A stretch of DNA of 64,000 bases from Goodfellowiella coeruleoviolacea (GCF_024171785.1 NZ_JAMTCK010000010.1:1-64000); one strand, 5' to 3'; counted from the stretch's first letter, positions 20,111 to 29,664 are shown. Numbers and translations: made by a program. Notes: generated by a model from the letters alone, not told the origin.

Positions 20111-22516
20111 TCAGTTGACCGGCACGTGGTCGACCGGAGCGCTCCTGCCCCAGGCGGTGTTGGGGGTGTCCGCCAACCGGACGGTGATCGCGCCGCCGCG
20201 GCCGAGCACGGACTCGGGCAGCCAGGACTGGTCGTGGTCGCGGCCGTTGACCCACACCTGGTGCACGTAGCGGTTGTCCGGCGAGGCCAGCGGTGCGCTC
20301 ACCGTGATGGTCGGCCCGTTCGCGCGCCTGATCCACGCCTTCTCGAACATCGGGCTGGCCAGCAGCATCTCCGCCCGGCTCGGCGTCTGCGGGTACATGC
20401 CCAGCGCGGCGAAGACGTACCAGGCCGACATGGTGCCCAGGTCGTCGTTGCCGGGCAGCCCGCCCGGGCCGGTCCCGTACACCAGCGTCGCCATCGCGCG
20501 CACGGTCTCCTGCGTCTTCCACGGCTGTCCCAACGCGTTGTACAGCCACGGGGTGTGAATGCCCGGCTCGTTCGTCGGGTCGTAGCGGAAGCCGTCACCG
20601 CCGGTCGCCCACGACCCGTCGGGCCGGTGGAAGAACCCGTCGAGCCGGCGCACCGCCTGGTCGGCGCCGCCCAGCACCGCGGCGAGCCCGGACACGTCGT
20701 GCTGCACCATCCAGGTGTAGGTGGCGCTGGTGCCCTGCGCGAAGCCGACGTCCGAGGTCGGGGAGAACGGCCCCACCCAGCTGCCATCCGCCCTGCGCGC
20801 CTGCTGGTAACCGCCTTCCGGGGTGGCCGAGGGGTTGAAGGTGTTGCGCCACCAGCTCGCGCGGGGAATCAGCGCCTGGTACTCGGCGGTGCGACCGAGC
20901 CGCCGCGCCCAGTCGGCCAGGGCGAAGTCAGCGGTGGCGTCCTCCAGGGTCTCGGCCGCGCCGCCCCAGCAGTGGCAGGTGTCCTGGGGCGCGTAGCCGA
21001 GCCGCAGGTACTCGGCCAGGTTCGGCCGCTGCCCCACGCACTGGCCGGGACAGCCCGCGTTGGACAGGCCGTCCGGATGCGGCACGGTCGCCTGCCGGTA
21101 CAGCGAGTCGAACGCGCCACGCACGTCGAAGTTGCGGACGCCCAGCGCGTAGAAGCCGGCCAGCGTGACCGCCGAGGGATCACCGGTCATCACGTGGGTC
21201 GGGCCGTTCACGTGCACCCACCGGTCCCACACCCCGCCGTTCTGCCGCGCCAGGTTGTACAGCGACTGCGCGAAGTCCCCGGCGATCCGCGGTTCGAGCA
21301 GCGCGAGCAACTGGGTGTGCGCGCGGTACTGGTCCCAGCCGGAGAAGTTGCCGTACTGGGCCCGCTGGCCAGGGGCGAGCCGGTGCACCTGCTGGTCGCT
21401 GCCCAGGTAGGTGCCGTCCACATCACTGGCGGTGTTGGGTTGCAGGAACGAGTGGTAGAGCGCGGTGTAGAAGGTGGTGAGCTGATCGGCCGAACCACCG
21501 GCGACCTCGATCGACCGCAGCTGCCGGTTCCACTCCCGCCGGGCGTCGGCCGCGACCGACTCGACATCGGCGCCCGGTCGCACCTCGCTGGCGAGGTTCC
21601 GCCGCGCCGCGTCGAGGCTGGTGTAGGAGATGCCGACGCGCACCCGCACGTCGGTGTCGGCGGCGGTGTCGAAGCTGACGTAGCCGCCAGAGCCGCGGCC
21701 GGCCCGGTTGGCGCCGGTCAGGTAGCCCTCACCGCCGCTGGCCGTGGTCGAACCCGGCCGCAGCTGGTCGTTCACCCACGTGCCGGTGCTGGTGAAGTCG
21801 CGGTCGAACGAGGCGACGAAGTGCAGCCGGTAGTAGGTCTTGCGGTTGTTCTCACCGCCGTTGGCGCGGCGACCGCAGAACGCCCCGGTCAACACCGAGC
21901 CCGTCACCGTGCGGGTGGCCGGGTCGATGTTGATCTCCGCGTCCTCGCTGCCGTTGAGCGAGTTGGACACCCGGAACAGCAGGCTGGCGACCGAGCCGCG
22001 GGGGAAGTCGAACTCGCCGACCCCGGCCCGGGTGGTGACGGCCAGATCGGCCCTGGCGCCCGAGTCGAGGGTGACGGTGTAGCGGCCCGGCCGCGCGGTC
22101 TCGTTGTCGTGGCTGAAGTTGCTGGCGTAGATCGCGTCGGTGGTGTCGGCCGTCGGCGATGAGGTCACCGTGCCCACGACCGGCATGATCGGGACGTCAC
22201 CCGCCGCACCCGGGTGGCAGCCCGCCCCGTTGACGTGGGTGAGCGCGAACCCGCGTGTTCGCGGGGTGGCGTAGGAGTAGCCGTTCGCGCCAGCGGCGTT
22301 CGTCTGATCGCCCGCGGTGTTGGTCGGGCTCCAGGAGATCATGCCGAAGGGGCGGACCGCGCCGGGGTAGGTGTTGCCGCCGTTGGCCGAGCCGATCAGC
22401 GGGTCGACGTGGGCGACGGGATCGGTGATCCTGACGGGTGCGGCCGCGGCGGGCGCGGCCCCGACCGTGGCCGGCAGCAGCGAGCCGAGCAGGGCAGCCG
22501 CGAGTAGGGAACGCAT
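20111..22516 (-). CDS. Secreted GH92-family alpha-mannosidase
   Basis: The protein has 801 aa from ATG 22516, where a signal peptide starts (MRSLLAAALLGSLLPATVGA). The frame stays open upstream to 22681, but that extension would bury the signal. Family marks include VDPLIGSANGGNTYPGAVRP at the mature N-terminus, NFSGWDQYRAHTQ, NEPGIHTPWLYN and GNDDLGTMSAWYVF near residue 690, the last two being active-site and calcium-binding regions of GH92. These are Ca2+-dependent inverting exo-mannosidases acting on mannans and N-glycans outside the cell. It has no linked transporter; the ABC importer further on is a separate operon. No accessory domain is visible. Confidence 0.92.
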   Translation of the reverse strand: MRSLLAAALLGSLLPATVGAAPAAAAPVRITDPVAHVDPLIGSANGGNTYPGAVRPFGMISWSPTNTAGDQTNAAGANGYSYATPRTRGFALTHVNGAGCHPGAAGDVPIMPVVGTVTSSPTADTTDAIYASNFSHDNETARPGRYTVTLDSGARADLAVTTRAGVGEFDFPRGSVASLLFRVSNSLNGSEDAEINIDPATRTVTGSVLTGAFCGRRANGGENNRKTYYRLHFVASFDRDFTSTGTWVNDQLRPGSTTASGGEGYLTGANRAGRGSGGYVSFDTAADTDVRVRVGISYTSLDAARRNLASEVRPGADVESVAADARREWNRQLRSIEVAGGSADQLTTFYTALYHSFLQPNTASDVDGTYLGSDQQVHRLAPGQRAQYGNFSGWDQYRAHTQLLALLEPRIAGDFAQSLYNLARQNGGVWDRWVHVNGPTHVMTGDPSAVTLAGFYALGVRNFDVRGAFDSLYRQATVPHPDGLSNAGCPGQCVGQRPNLAEYLRLGYAPQDTCHCWGGAAETLEDATADFALADWARRLGRTAEYQALIPRASWWRNTFNPSATPEGGYQQARRADGSWVGPFSPTSDVGFAQGTSATYTWMVQHDVSGLAAVLGGADQAVRRLDGFFHRPDGSWATGGDGFRYDPTNEPGIHTPWLYNALGQPWKTQETVRAMATLVYGTGPGGLPGNDDLGTMSAWYVFAALGMYPQTPSRAEMLLASPMFEKAWIRRANGPTITVSAPLASPDNRYVHQVWVNGRDHDQSWLPESVLGRGGAITVRLADTPNTAWGRSAPVDHVPVN

Positions 22517-22760
22517 CACCGCATCATCCCAACGAGACGTGGTGACCACGACGTGAACGCCGGTGGGCACAGCCGCGTCGACCGGGTGAGCCACGGGTGT
22601 GGTGGTCCGGTCCTGCCCTGGGGTGGGATGCCGGCAGCGGACCAGGCTGTGGCCTGGCACACCTGAACTTGACCTTGCCACTGATGTGAAGCCCTAGCGT
22701 CGCGCGCGTGGTCGGACCCGACCTGGCCGCCCACTCGACACCCCTACCCAGGAGTGAGCT

Positions 22761-23564
22761 ATGACGTCGTTCGTTGTGCACCGGAATGGTCAGCCGGCGA
22801 CCGCGGCGGAGTTGGCGCCGCTGGCGTTCGCGGGCTATGCCCACTTCACCGCCATGCAGGTGCGTGGCGGCCAGATCCGCGGCCTCGACCTGCACCTGGA
22901 GCGGTTGCGGGTCGCCTCGGTGGAACTGTTCGGCCGGGCACTGCCCGACGAGCGGGTGCGGTCCTACCTGCGGGCGGCGCTGCGGGACGGTCCCGCCGAC
23001 CTGTCGCTGACCGCGACCGCGTACTCCTCGGCGGGCGAGTTCACCGCGTCCGGATCGGTGGTGGAACCCGAGATCCTGGTTCGCACCGGACCTCCCGCGT
23101 CCGGACCGGCCGGCCCACTGGCGCTGTCGGTGGTCGAGTACGAGCGGGTCCTGCCCGCGGTCAAGCACGTCGGCGAGGTCGCCAAGACGTACTTCCTGCG
23201 CCAGGCCGTGGCAGGGGGTTTTGACGACGCCGCCTTCGTCGACCGCCGGGGCCGGCTCAGCGAGGCCACGATCTGGAACCTGGCGTTCTGGGACGGCAGT
23301 GCCGTGGTGTGGCCGGCTGCCGAGGTGCTGGGCGGGATCACCATGGGCATCCTGCGCCGGCAGTTGGATCGCCTCGGCGTCCCGCAGCGCGTGGCGGAGG
23401 TCACTCCGGCCAGCCTGTCGGAGTTGGCCGGGGCCGTGGTGATGAACTCGTGGACGCCGGGAGTCGCGGTGCACCGGATCGGTACCGCGTCCCTGCCCGA
23501 GGCACCGTCCTTTGTGGAGCTGCTGCACCGCGCCTACGAGGCCGAGCCGCTGACCTCGCCCTGA
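22761..23564 (+). CDS. Class IV PLP-dependent aminotransferase / aminodeoxychorismate lyase-like
   Basis: The protein has 267 aa, ATG 22761 with AGGAG 7 nt upstream. It has the fold-IV pattern: the likely PLP-binding Lys135 in AVKHVG, Glu168 in LSEATIWN about 33 residues later, and the phosphate-binding GGITMGILR. Members include branched-chain aminotransferases, D-amino-acid aminotransferases and 4-amino-4-deoxychorismate lyase; no feature here decides between them. No pabA/pabB partner is nearby. The next gene downstream, 566 bp away, is a P450, so a role in a small specialised pathway is possible, but the gap argues against a simple operon. Confidence 0.82.
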   Translation: MTSFVVHRNGQPATAAELAPLAFAGYAHFTAMQVRGGQIRGLDLHLERLRVASVELFGRALPDERVRSYLRAALRDGPADLSLTATAYSSAGEFTASGSVVEPEILVRTGPPASGPAGPLALSVVEYERVLPAVKHVGEVAKTYFLRQAVAGGFDDAAFVDRRGRLSEATIWNLAFWDGSAVVWPAAEVLGGITMGILRRQLDRLGVPQRVAEVTPASLSELAGAVVMNSWTPGVAVHRIGTASLPEAPSFVELLHRAYEAEPLTSP

Positions 23565-24130
23565 GCAGGTCGCGGAGGCGTTGCCCTCGCACCGAAGGAG
23601 GTGTCGCCCAGCACGGAAGGAGGTGCGGGCCCCACACCGGAGGACGCGGCGGCATCGGGGGTGGGACTGCTCCGAACGGGTCGCCTGCCCCGGGCAGGGC
23701 TTGGAAATTCGCACAAAACGGCAGTGAGGAGGTCCCCAAAGGACATCCGGTCGCTCAATAGGGTTGGGTGCAGGAGGTTGCGCTCAGGAGGCTGAGCGGA
23801 GGCGGCCGCGTTCCGCCGCACCAGCCGGAGCCCCGGTTCGCTGCCGCGTGGCGAACCGGGCGGGTTGTGCGGGAGTGCGGGCGTGCCACCGTCCGGTGCG
23901 GGTTCGGGTGGCTGGCCCTTGTCCGGTTCTCGACAGTCAGGGGGGATGGAACTGGTGCCGACGGGATCGCGGACGAGAGCAGGGGTCACCAGGCGCGGTC
24001 GGAGTGCCGCGACGAGACGACCGGACACCGATGCCGAGCAGGACCGCGCCCACCGCCGTCGACCTGCTGAACCTGATCGCTGAGGAGTGCGGAATCCGTT
24101 GCCGTCGCGCCCATTCAGGGAGGCCGCTTC
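23565..24130. other. 566-bp gene-free stretch with a tandem GGAGGTG repeat
   Basis: No convincing gene is seen between the aminotransferase and the P450. Two similar elements lie at 23589-23604 and 23611-23626 (GCACCGAAGGAGGTGT and GCACGGAAGGAGGTGC), each a perfect ribosome-site-like GGAGG but with no start codon at proper spacing. A 64-codon frame at 23601-23795 begins there without support. AT-richer sequence around 23700-23760 may hold a promoter for the P450. Confidence 0.5.
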
Positions 24131-25342
24131 ATGACCAGCAACGACAGCCCGACCAGCCACACCTGGCCGGAACGGATCAGCGGACTGTACGACTGGTTCG
24201 CCAGACAGCGCGCCGAGGGCGGCGTCTCGGCAGGCGAACTCCCCGGCACGTGGAACGTGTTCGGCTACGACGACATCAACGCCGTGTTCTCCGACTACGC
24301 CACGTTCTCCAGCGACTTCAACGACTTCGCCCCGCCGGACCTGGAGATGGACTGGTTCGCCAAGGGGAACTTCTTCTTCAGCGACCCGCCCCGGCACCGC
24401 CAACTGCGTGGCCTGGTCACCCGGGCGTTCACCCCGAAACTGGTGGCCACGCTCGAACCCCGGATCACCGCCGTGGCCACCGACCTGCTCGACAACCTGG
24501 CCGGCCGCGACCGGATCGACCTGATCGGTGACTTCGCCTACCCGTTGCCCGCCATCGTGATCGCCGAGCTGATCGGGGTGCCCACCGAGGACATCAGCCT
24601 GTTCCGGCAGTGGGCCAGCGCGTTCGTGGCCACCCAGACCGAGAAGGGCGCGCTGGCCACGCCGGAGGAGGTCGCGGCGTTCAAGCCCACCGGCCTGGCC
24701 ATGCGCGGCTACCTGCTCGACCACGTCGCCAAGATCCGCGCCAACCCCGGTCAGGACCTGATCAGCCTGCTGGTGGACGCCCGCGACGAGAGCGGCAACC
24801 AGCTCGACGACGAGGAGATCATCTCCTTTGTCGCGCTGCTGCTCACCGCCGGGCACCCCACCACCACCGGGCTGATCGGCAACGCCGTGCTGTGCCTGGA
24901 CGAGAACCCCGACGCCGCCGGCGAACTGCGCGCCGACCGCACCCTGGTCCCGGACGCGCTGGAGGAGGTGGTGCGGTTGCGCCCCAGCCTGCCCCGGCAG
25001 GGTCGGCTGACCACCCGCGAGGTCGAACTCGGCGGTCAGCTCATCCCACCGGGACAGGTGCTCTCGCTGTGGGTGGCGTCGGCCAACCGGGACGAGCGGC
25101 ACTTCACCGACCCCGACCGGTTCGACCCGCGCCGCAAGCCCAACCGGCACCTGTCCTTCGGCCACGGCATCCACTTCTGCATCGGGGCGCCACTGGCCAG
25201 GCTGGAATCCCGGATCGCGCTGAACCTGCTGTTGGACCGGTACGCCGACATCCGCGTCGCCACCGACGAACCCGTTGAGTTCCACAACCCCGAGGCGCTG
25301 ATGGGCGCCCGCCAGCTCCCCGTCACCGTCACCACCGCCTGA
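24131..25342 (+). CDS. Cytochrome P450 with atypical I-helix (AGHPTT)
   Basis: The protein has 403 aa, ATG 24131 with GGGAGG 6 nt upstream. The heme loop is FGHGIHFCIG with Cys350; the K-helix ExxR is present in EEVVRLRP. In the I-helix the usual acid before the conserved Thr is Pro (Ala240, Gly241, His242, Pro243, Thr244, Thr245), which should alter proton delivery. The protein is soluble and class I type. It sits after the class IV aminotransferase gene in the same direction, and before a sugar-transport operon on the other strand. No ferredoxin gene is adjacent. Substrate unknown; it is not close in sequence to the P450 at 15669-16880. Confidence 0.92.
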   Translation: MTSNDSPTSHTWPERISGLYDWFARQRAEGGVSAGELPGTWNVFGYDDINAVFSDYATFSSDFNDFAPPDLEMDWFAKGNFFFSDPPRHRQLRGLVTRAFTPKLVATLEPRITAVATDLLDNLAGRDRIDLIGDFAYPLPAIVIAELIGVPTEDISLFRQWASAFVATQTEKGALATPEEVAAFKPTGLAMRGYLLDHVAKIRANPGQDLISLLVDARDESGNQLDDEEIISFVALLLTAGHPTTTGLIGNAVLCLDENPDAAGELRADRTLVPDALEEVVRLRPSLPRQGRLTTREVELGGQLIPPGQVLSLWVASANRDERHFTDPDRFDPRRKPNRHLSFGHGIHFCIGAPLARLESRIALNLLLDRYADIRVATDEPVEFHNPEALMGARQLPVTVTTA

Positions 25343-25429
25343 TCGACCGACCGCCAGCCAGCGCCGACCAGGCGGCACCACCCTCGGTCGGCTCCGGCAG
25401 GTCAGCCACCCCGACCAGCGGGCGGCTGG

Positions 25430-26263
25430 TCACTTGTCCGCTCCCTCGTAGGTGCCTCGGGTGAACCGGGAGGAGAAGATGAAGTAGACGACGGCCACGG
25501 GCAGGGTCATCAGCAGGGCCGCGGCCAGCTTGAGCGGGAACTGGTTGCCCTGCCCGAGCTGGCCGGACACCAGCGTGGCCACGCCGGTGGTGAGCGTGTT
25601 CAGCGCGGGGTCCTGCCGGGACACGATGAAGTGCGGCAGCTCGTTCCACGACGCCTGGAAGGACAGGATGGTCAGGGTGATCAACGCGGGCTTGGACATC
25701 GGCAGCACCACCGACCAGAAGGTCCGGAACGGTCCCGCGCCGTCGATGCGGGCGGCCTCCTCGACGCTGACCGGCACCGTCTCGAAGAACTGCTTCATGA
25801 TGAAGATGCCGGTGGCGTCCACCAACAGCGGCAGGATCATCGCCGCGTAGGTGTCGTACACGCCCAGCTGGTTGAGCACGAGGAACTTCGGGATCAGCAG
25901 CACCACGCCGGGCACGGCCATGACCGCGATCAGCGCGCCGAACACCGCGGAGCGACCGCGGAAGCGCAGGCGTGCCAGTGCGTAGCCGGCCATCGAGCAG
26001 GACACGATCCGGCCGACGGTCACCGCCACCGTGACCACCAGCGAGTTGGCCGCCCACCGGGGGAAGTCCAGCTCCGCGAGCGCGTCGAACGCGTCCAGCG
26101 ACCACTGCTGGGGCAGCGGGTTGAGCGGGTGGGCGGTGGCGTCCGCGTTGGTCTTGAAGGCGGTGCCCAGTTCGATCAGGAACGGGTAGGTGTAGGCCAG
26201 CGCGACCAGGACGAGCACGAGGTAGCCGGCCAGCCGGGCGAGTCGGGATCGGTGGCTGCTCAT
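25430..26263 (-). CDS. ABC sugar transporter permease (MalG type)
   Basis: The protein has 277 aa with about six membrane segments. The EAA loop that contacts the ATPase is clear (EEAARIDGAGPFRTFWSVVLP). The start at 26263 overlaps the stop of the other permease by 4 bp (ATGA), so the two are translationally coupled. It is last in the minus-strand operon regulator, binding protein, permease, permease. No ATPase gene is present, so a shared MsiK-type ATPase, usual in actinomycetes, probably energises it. The sugar is not identifiable from the permease; the neighbouring glucosidase suggests an alpha-glucan or related oligosaccharide. Confidence 0.92.
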   Translation of the reverse strand: MSSHRSRLARLAGYLVLVLVALAYTYPFLIELGTAFKTNADATAHPLNPLPQQWSLDAFDALAELDFPRWAANSLVVTVAVTVGRIVSCSMAGYALARLRFRGRSAVFGALIAVMAVPGVVLLIPKFLVLNQLGVYDTYAAMILPLLVDATGIFIMKQFFETVPVSVEEAARIDGAGPFRTFWSVVLPMSKPALITLTILSFQASWNELPHFIVSRQDPALNTLTTGVATLVSGQLGQGNQFPLKLAAALLMTLPVAVVYFIFSSRFTRGTYEGADK

Positions 26264-27366
26264 CGGCCGGCCCTCCTCGGTGTCCGGTCGCGTTCCCGCA
26301 GGATCCATCGCTGCACCAGGGTCAACGCCACGATCAGCACGAACAGCATGAAGGCGATGGCCGAGCCCTGGCCCCACTGCTTGCCGATGAAGGAGGTCGA
26401 GTACGACAGGTAGGCCGGGGTGAGGGTGGTGTTGGCGGGCGCCCCCCGGCTCATCACGTACACCTGGTCGAACACCTGCCAGGTGCCGATCAGACCGAGG
26501 GTGAGCACCAGGAACAGGGTGGGCCGCAACTGCGGCACGGTGATCCGCCAGAACCGCTGCACCGGGGTGGCGCCGTCGATCAGCGCGGCCTCGTCCAGGG
26601 AGACCGGGATGTTCTGCAGGGCCGCGTAGAACATGAGCATGTACCCACCGGTGGAGGTCCAGACCACCAGGATGATGATCGAGCACATCGCCACGCTCGG
26701 TCCGGACAGCCAGTCCCACAGCGACAGCCCGAGCACCGAGGTGTCGGCGAGCGCGGCCGGCGGGTGGTCCGCGGCCACGACGCCCAGCCCCTGCAACGCC
26801 AGGTGGAAGATCCCCCTCGGGTCGGCGAACCAGCTGGGACCGTCCACTCCGAACAGTCCCAGCGCGGCGTTGACCGTGCCGGAACTGGAGAACAGGAACA
26901 GGAACACCACCGAGATCGCCACCGAGCTGGTGACCGTCGGGAAGTACAGCGCGGTGCGGAAGAAGTTGCGGCCCCGCAGCCGGCGCTGGTTGAGCACCAC
27001 GGCCAGGAACAACGCGAGCGCGGTCTGCACCGGAACCACGAACAGCACGAAGTAGAGGTTGTTGCGCACGCTCGTGCCGAAGTTCTGCTGGGCCAGACCG
27101 GGGGTGGTGAGCAGGGCCGCGTAGTTGTCCGCGCCGACGAACCCGACGCTGGACGCGAACGGACTGCCGGTGCCCTTCCAGTCACTGACGCTGACCCAGA
27201 AGGCCATCACGATGGGCAGCACCAGGAACAGCCCGAGCACCACGATCGCGGGCGCGAGGAACAGCCAGCCGACCGCGCCGTCACCGCCGGCTCCGCGCCG
27301 GTTCACCCGAGCCCGTCGCGGCGGCGCGGCTGCCGCGACGGGACGGTCGGACAGGTGGACGCTCAT
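26260..27366 (-). CDS. ABC sugar transporter permease (MalF type)
   Basis: The protein has 368 aa; ATG 27366 overlaps the binding-protein stop by 4 bp. It has a cytoplasmic lead of about 30 residues, then multiple membrane spans and the EAA loop (DEAALIDGATPVQRFWRITVP). It is longer than its partner because of a periplasmic insertion of roughly 70 residues between the third and fourth spans, common in MalF-like subunits. It forms the heterodimeric channel with the permease at 25430-26263. The frame continues upstream to 28131, but that part is antisense-style shadow of the binding-protein gene. Confidence 0.92.
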   Translation of the reverse strand: MSVHLSDRPVAAAAPPRRARVNRRGAGGDGAVGWLFLAPAIVVLGLFLVLPIVMAFWVSVSDWKGTGSPFASSVGFVGADNYAALLTTPGLAQQNFGTSVRNNLYFVLFVVPVQTALALFLAVVLNQRRLRGRNFFRTALYFPTVTSSVAISVVFLFLFSSSGTVNAALGLFGVDGPSWFADPRGIFHLALQGLGVVAADHPPAALADTSVLGLSLWDWLSGPSVAMCSIIILVVWTSTGGYMLMFYAALQNIPVSLDEAALIDGATPVQRFWRITVPQLRPTLFLVLTLGLIGTWQVFDQVYVMSRGAPANTTLTPAYLSYSTSFIGKQWGQGSAIAFMLFVLIVALTLVQRWILRERDRTPRRAGR

Positions 27367-28607
27367 CGGGCACCCAGTGCCGCGCTGGCGTTGCGCTGCA
27401 GCTGTTCCAGGATCCGCTTGGGGTCGGCGTCCGGGAGCTGCTGCAACTGGGCGTCGAAGTCGGCCATCACCGCGTCCATGGCCGTCGGCGTGACCGGCCC
27501 GTGCGCGTGCTCGGCACCCTGCAGGAACGCCGCCTGGTCGGGGAAGCGCTGCTGGTACTGCTCGCGCACCGACTGCCGGGCCGGCATCACCCCGAACGTC
27601 TCGGCGAAGGTGAGCTGCTGCTGCGGGTCCATGAACGCGTTCACCAGGTCCTTGGCCTGCTCCTGGTAGTGGCTCTGCGCGGCGATCCCCCAGCACTGGG
27701 TGAACGACAGCGTCCCGGCGCCGGCCGGGCCGGCGGGCAGCGGGACGGCGCGGTACTTCACGTCCGGGTAGTCGTTGCGCATGGCGCCGACGATCCAGTT
27801 GCCCTCGACGACCATGGCGGCCTTGCCCTTGCCGAGTGCCTCGATGCTGTCCCCGGCGCCGATCTGCTTGGGGAACTTGGCGGCACCGCTGGCCAGCAGG
27901 TCCCGCACGTACTGCAGGGCCTGCAGGTTCTGCGGGGTGTCCGCGGTGGCGGTGGTCTGCTTGTCGTCGAGCACCCAGCCGCCCGCCTGCACCAGGAAGG
28001 CGTTGACGCGGTTGTGTTCGCTGGCGAAGACCAGGCCGGTCTGCTCGCCGGTGGTCAGCTTCTGGGCCACGGCGCGCAGCTGCTCCCAGGTGGTGGGCAC
28101 GTCCTGGTCGGTGAGCCCGGCGCGGGTCCACAGCTCGTTGTTGATCACCAGCGCCAGCGTGGAGAAGTCCTTGGGCGCGCAGTACAGCTTGTCGTCGAGG
28201 GTGAACGTCTGCCGCAGGCTCGGGTAGATGTCGTCCTTGTAGGGCAGCGAGTCGCCGTAGGGCAGCATGTTCTGCGCGTATCCGGCGAACTTGCTGGCGT
28301 CGGCCATGAACACGTCCGGCGGGCTGCCCGCGGCAAAGCCCTGGCTGAGCTGCTGCGCCATGTCGTTGGCCGCGACAACCTCCACGGTGGAGCCGGTGCG
28401 CGTGGCCCAGGCGGTGGCCGCCTGCTCGACGGCGTGCTGCTCGGCAGCGCTGCTGGACGCGATGAGCACGGTCAGCTTCGCCGGCCCGGCCTGCTGCTGC
28501 GCCGGAGCGCTGGCGTCGTCAAAGCCCTTGCCGCCGCACGCCGTGGTGGCCAGCAGTAATCCGGCGGCTCCAGCGACACCGAGCACGCGCGTGATGCTTC
28601 GACCCAT
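27363..28607 (-). CDS. Sugar-binding lipoprotein of ABC transporter (family 1 extracellular solute-binding protein)
   Basis: The protein has 414 aa; ATG 28607 with AAGGAGG 5 nt upstream. A lipoprotein signal ends in LLATTAC with Cys25 as the lipidated residue. The mature protein has the two-lobe binding-protein pattern (SPPDVFMADASKFAGYA, FAAGSP, GKGKAAMVVEGNW, FTQCWGIAA). It captures an oligosaccharide outside the membrane for the two permeases that follow with 4-bp overlaps. It lies 28 bp after the LacI-type regulator, so regulator and importer are one transcript starting at the operator region near 29.7 kb. Confidence 0.93.
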   Translation of the reverse strand: MGRSITRVLGVAGAAGLLLATTACGGKGFDDASAPAQQQAGPAKLTVLIASSSAAEQHAVEQAATAWATRTGSTVEVVAANDMAQQLSQGFAAGSPPDVFMADASKFAGYAQNMLPYGDSLPYKDDIYPSLRQTFTLDDKLYCAPKDFSTLALVINNELWTRAGLTDQDVPTTWEQLRAVAQKLTTGEQTGLVFASEHNRVNAFLVQAGGWVLDDKQTTATADTPQNLQALQYVRDLLASGAAKFPKQIGAGDSIEALGKGKAAMVVEGNWIVGAMRNDYPDVKYRAVPLPAGPAGAGTLSFTQCWGIAAQSHYQEQAKDLVNAFMDPQQQLTFAETFGVMPARQSVREQYQQRFPDQAAFLQGAEHAHGPVTPTAMDAVMADFDAQLQQLPDADPKRILEQLQRNASAALGAR

Positions 28608-28635
28608 GGATCCTCCTTGATCTCGACACGGGATG

Positions 28636-29646
28636 TCAGGTCTGGCGCAGGACCAGCCGCGGCGGGAGCAGACTGGACAGGGGAGTCGGTGTCTCGCCGT
28701 CGAGCACGGCGCGCAGGTGCCGCACGCATTCGGCGGCCACCTCGGCGATCGGCTGGGCGATGCTGCTCAGGCCGAGCACGCCGGCGGCGGGCGTGTCGTC
28801 GAAGCCGATGACCGAGGCGTCCGCGCCCGGGTGGCGCCCGCGTTCCCGCAGTTCGGTCACCACGCCCACGGCCAGTGAGTCGCTCGCGCACACGAAGGCC
28901 GTTGGCGGGTGGTCGCCGTCGAGCAGCCGGGCCGCGGCCACCCGGCCACCCTCGGCGCCGTCGAACACCGCCGCCTCCGGCCGGTGGCCGATCCCGGCCG
29001 AGTCCAGCGTGGACAGCCAGCCGGCGCGGCGGTCCTCGCCGACACCGGAGCCGGGCGGCCAGCCCACGAACCCGATCACCTGGTGACCCCGGCGCAGCAG
29101 GTGCTCGGTGGCCAGTCGGGTGCCGGCCGCGCCGTCCACGTCCACCCAGGGGTAGCTGACCTGGCTGCCCCACGGCCGACCGAACGTGGCGAACGGCAGC
29201 CGGTGCTCGGCGAGCCAGCGGATGCGCTGGTCGTCGTGGTGGGTGTGGGTGAGCACGAACGCGTCCACCCCGACCGTGGCGGTGAGGTCGGCGTAGGCGG
29301 CCATCTCGGCCTCGTCGTCGGCGGCGGTGAAGAGCATGACGTGGTGGTCGTGCTGTTCGGCCGAGGCGGTGAGGGAGTGCAGGAAGTGGTCCAGCACCAC
29401 GCCGCTGAGCCCGTCGCCGGGCGGCCAGACGCGCAGGCCGATCACCTGGGACCGCGAGGTGCGCAGCTGGCGGGCGGCCCGGTGGGGGCGGTACCCGAGG
29501 TCCTCGATGGCCGCGAGCACCCGCAGGCGCGTCTCCTCGCTGACCCGCTCCGGGAAGTTGATCACGTTGGACACGGTCTGCCGGGACACGTTCGCCTGCC
29601 GTGCCACGGCGTTGAGCGTGGCGCGACTGCGCTCACCGGCTGCCAC
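28636..29646 (-). CDS. LacI-family transcriptional repressor of the sugar operon
   Basis: The protein has 336 aa. It starts at GTG 29646 behind AGGAGG. The N-terminal LacI helix-turn-helix is clear (TLNAVARQANVSRQTVSNVI) followed by the hinge helix (RAARQLRTSRS), then a periplasmic-binding-protein-like sensor domain (VIGFVGWPP, ASVIGFDDTPAA). It is the first gene of the importer operon and divergent from the glucosidase gene at 29802. A LacI-type operator lies just upstream of its own start and a second near the glucosidase start, so it probably represses both units and itself until the imported sugar binds. Confidence 0.93.
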   Translation of the reverse strand: MAAGERSRATLNAVARQANVSRQTVSNVINFPERVSEETRLRVLAAIEDLGYRPHRAARQLRTSRSQVIGLRVWPPGDGLSGVVLDHFLHSLTASAEQHDHHVMLFTAADDEAEMAAYADLTATVGVDAFVLTHTHHDDQRIRWLAEHRLPFATFGRPWGSQVSYPWVDVDGAAGTRLATEHLLRRGHQVIGFVGWPPGSGVGEDRRAGWLSTLDSAGIGHRPEAAVFDGAEGGRVAAARLLDGDHPPTAFVCASDSLAVGVVTELRERGRHPGADASVIGFDDTPAAGVLGLSSIAQPIAEVAAECVRHLRAVLDGETPTPLSSLLPPRLVLRQT

Positions 29647-29664
29647 GTCGCTTCCTCCTGGCCT

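Noticed and set aside
20081-22162. A 693-codon plus-strand frame opposite the GH92 gene
   Set aside because: Low-complexity Arg/Gly/Val composition and no ribosome site; the minus-strand GH92 protein is clear.
23601-23795. Possible 64-aa peptide between aminotransferase and P450 (RiPP precursor idea)
   Set aside because: GTG directly abuts the GGAG with no spacing, the sequence shows no leader/core pattern, and no maturase other than the P450 is present.
25343-25429. ABC transporter ATPase expected after the permeases
   Set aside because: The space is only 87 bp; actinomycete sugar importers commonly share one ATPase encoded elsewhere.
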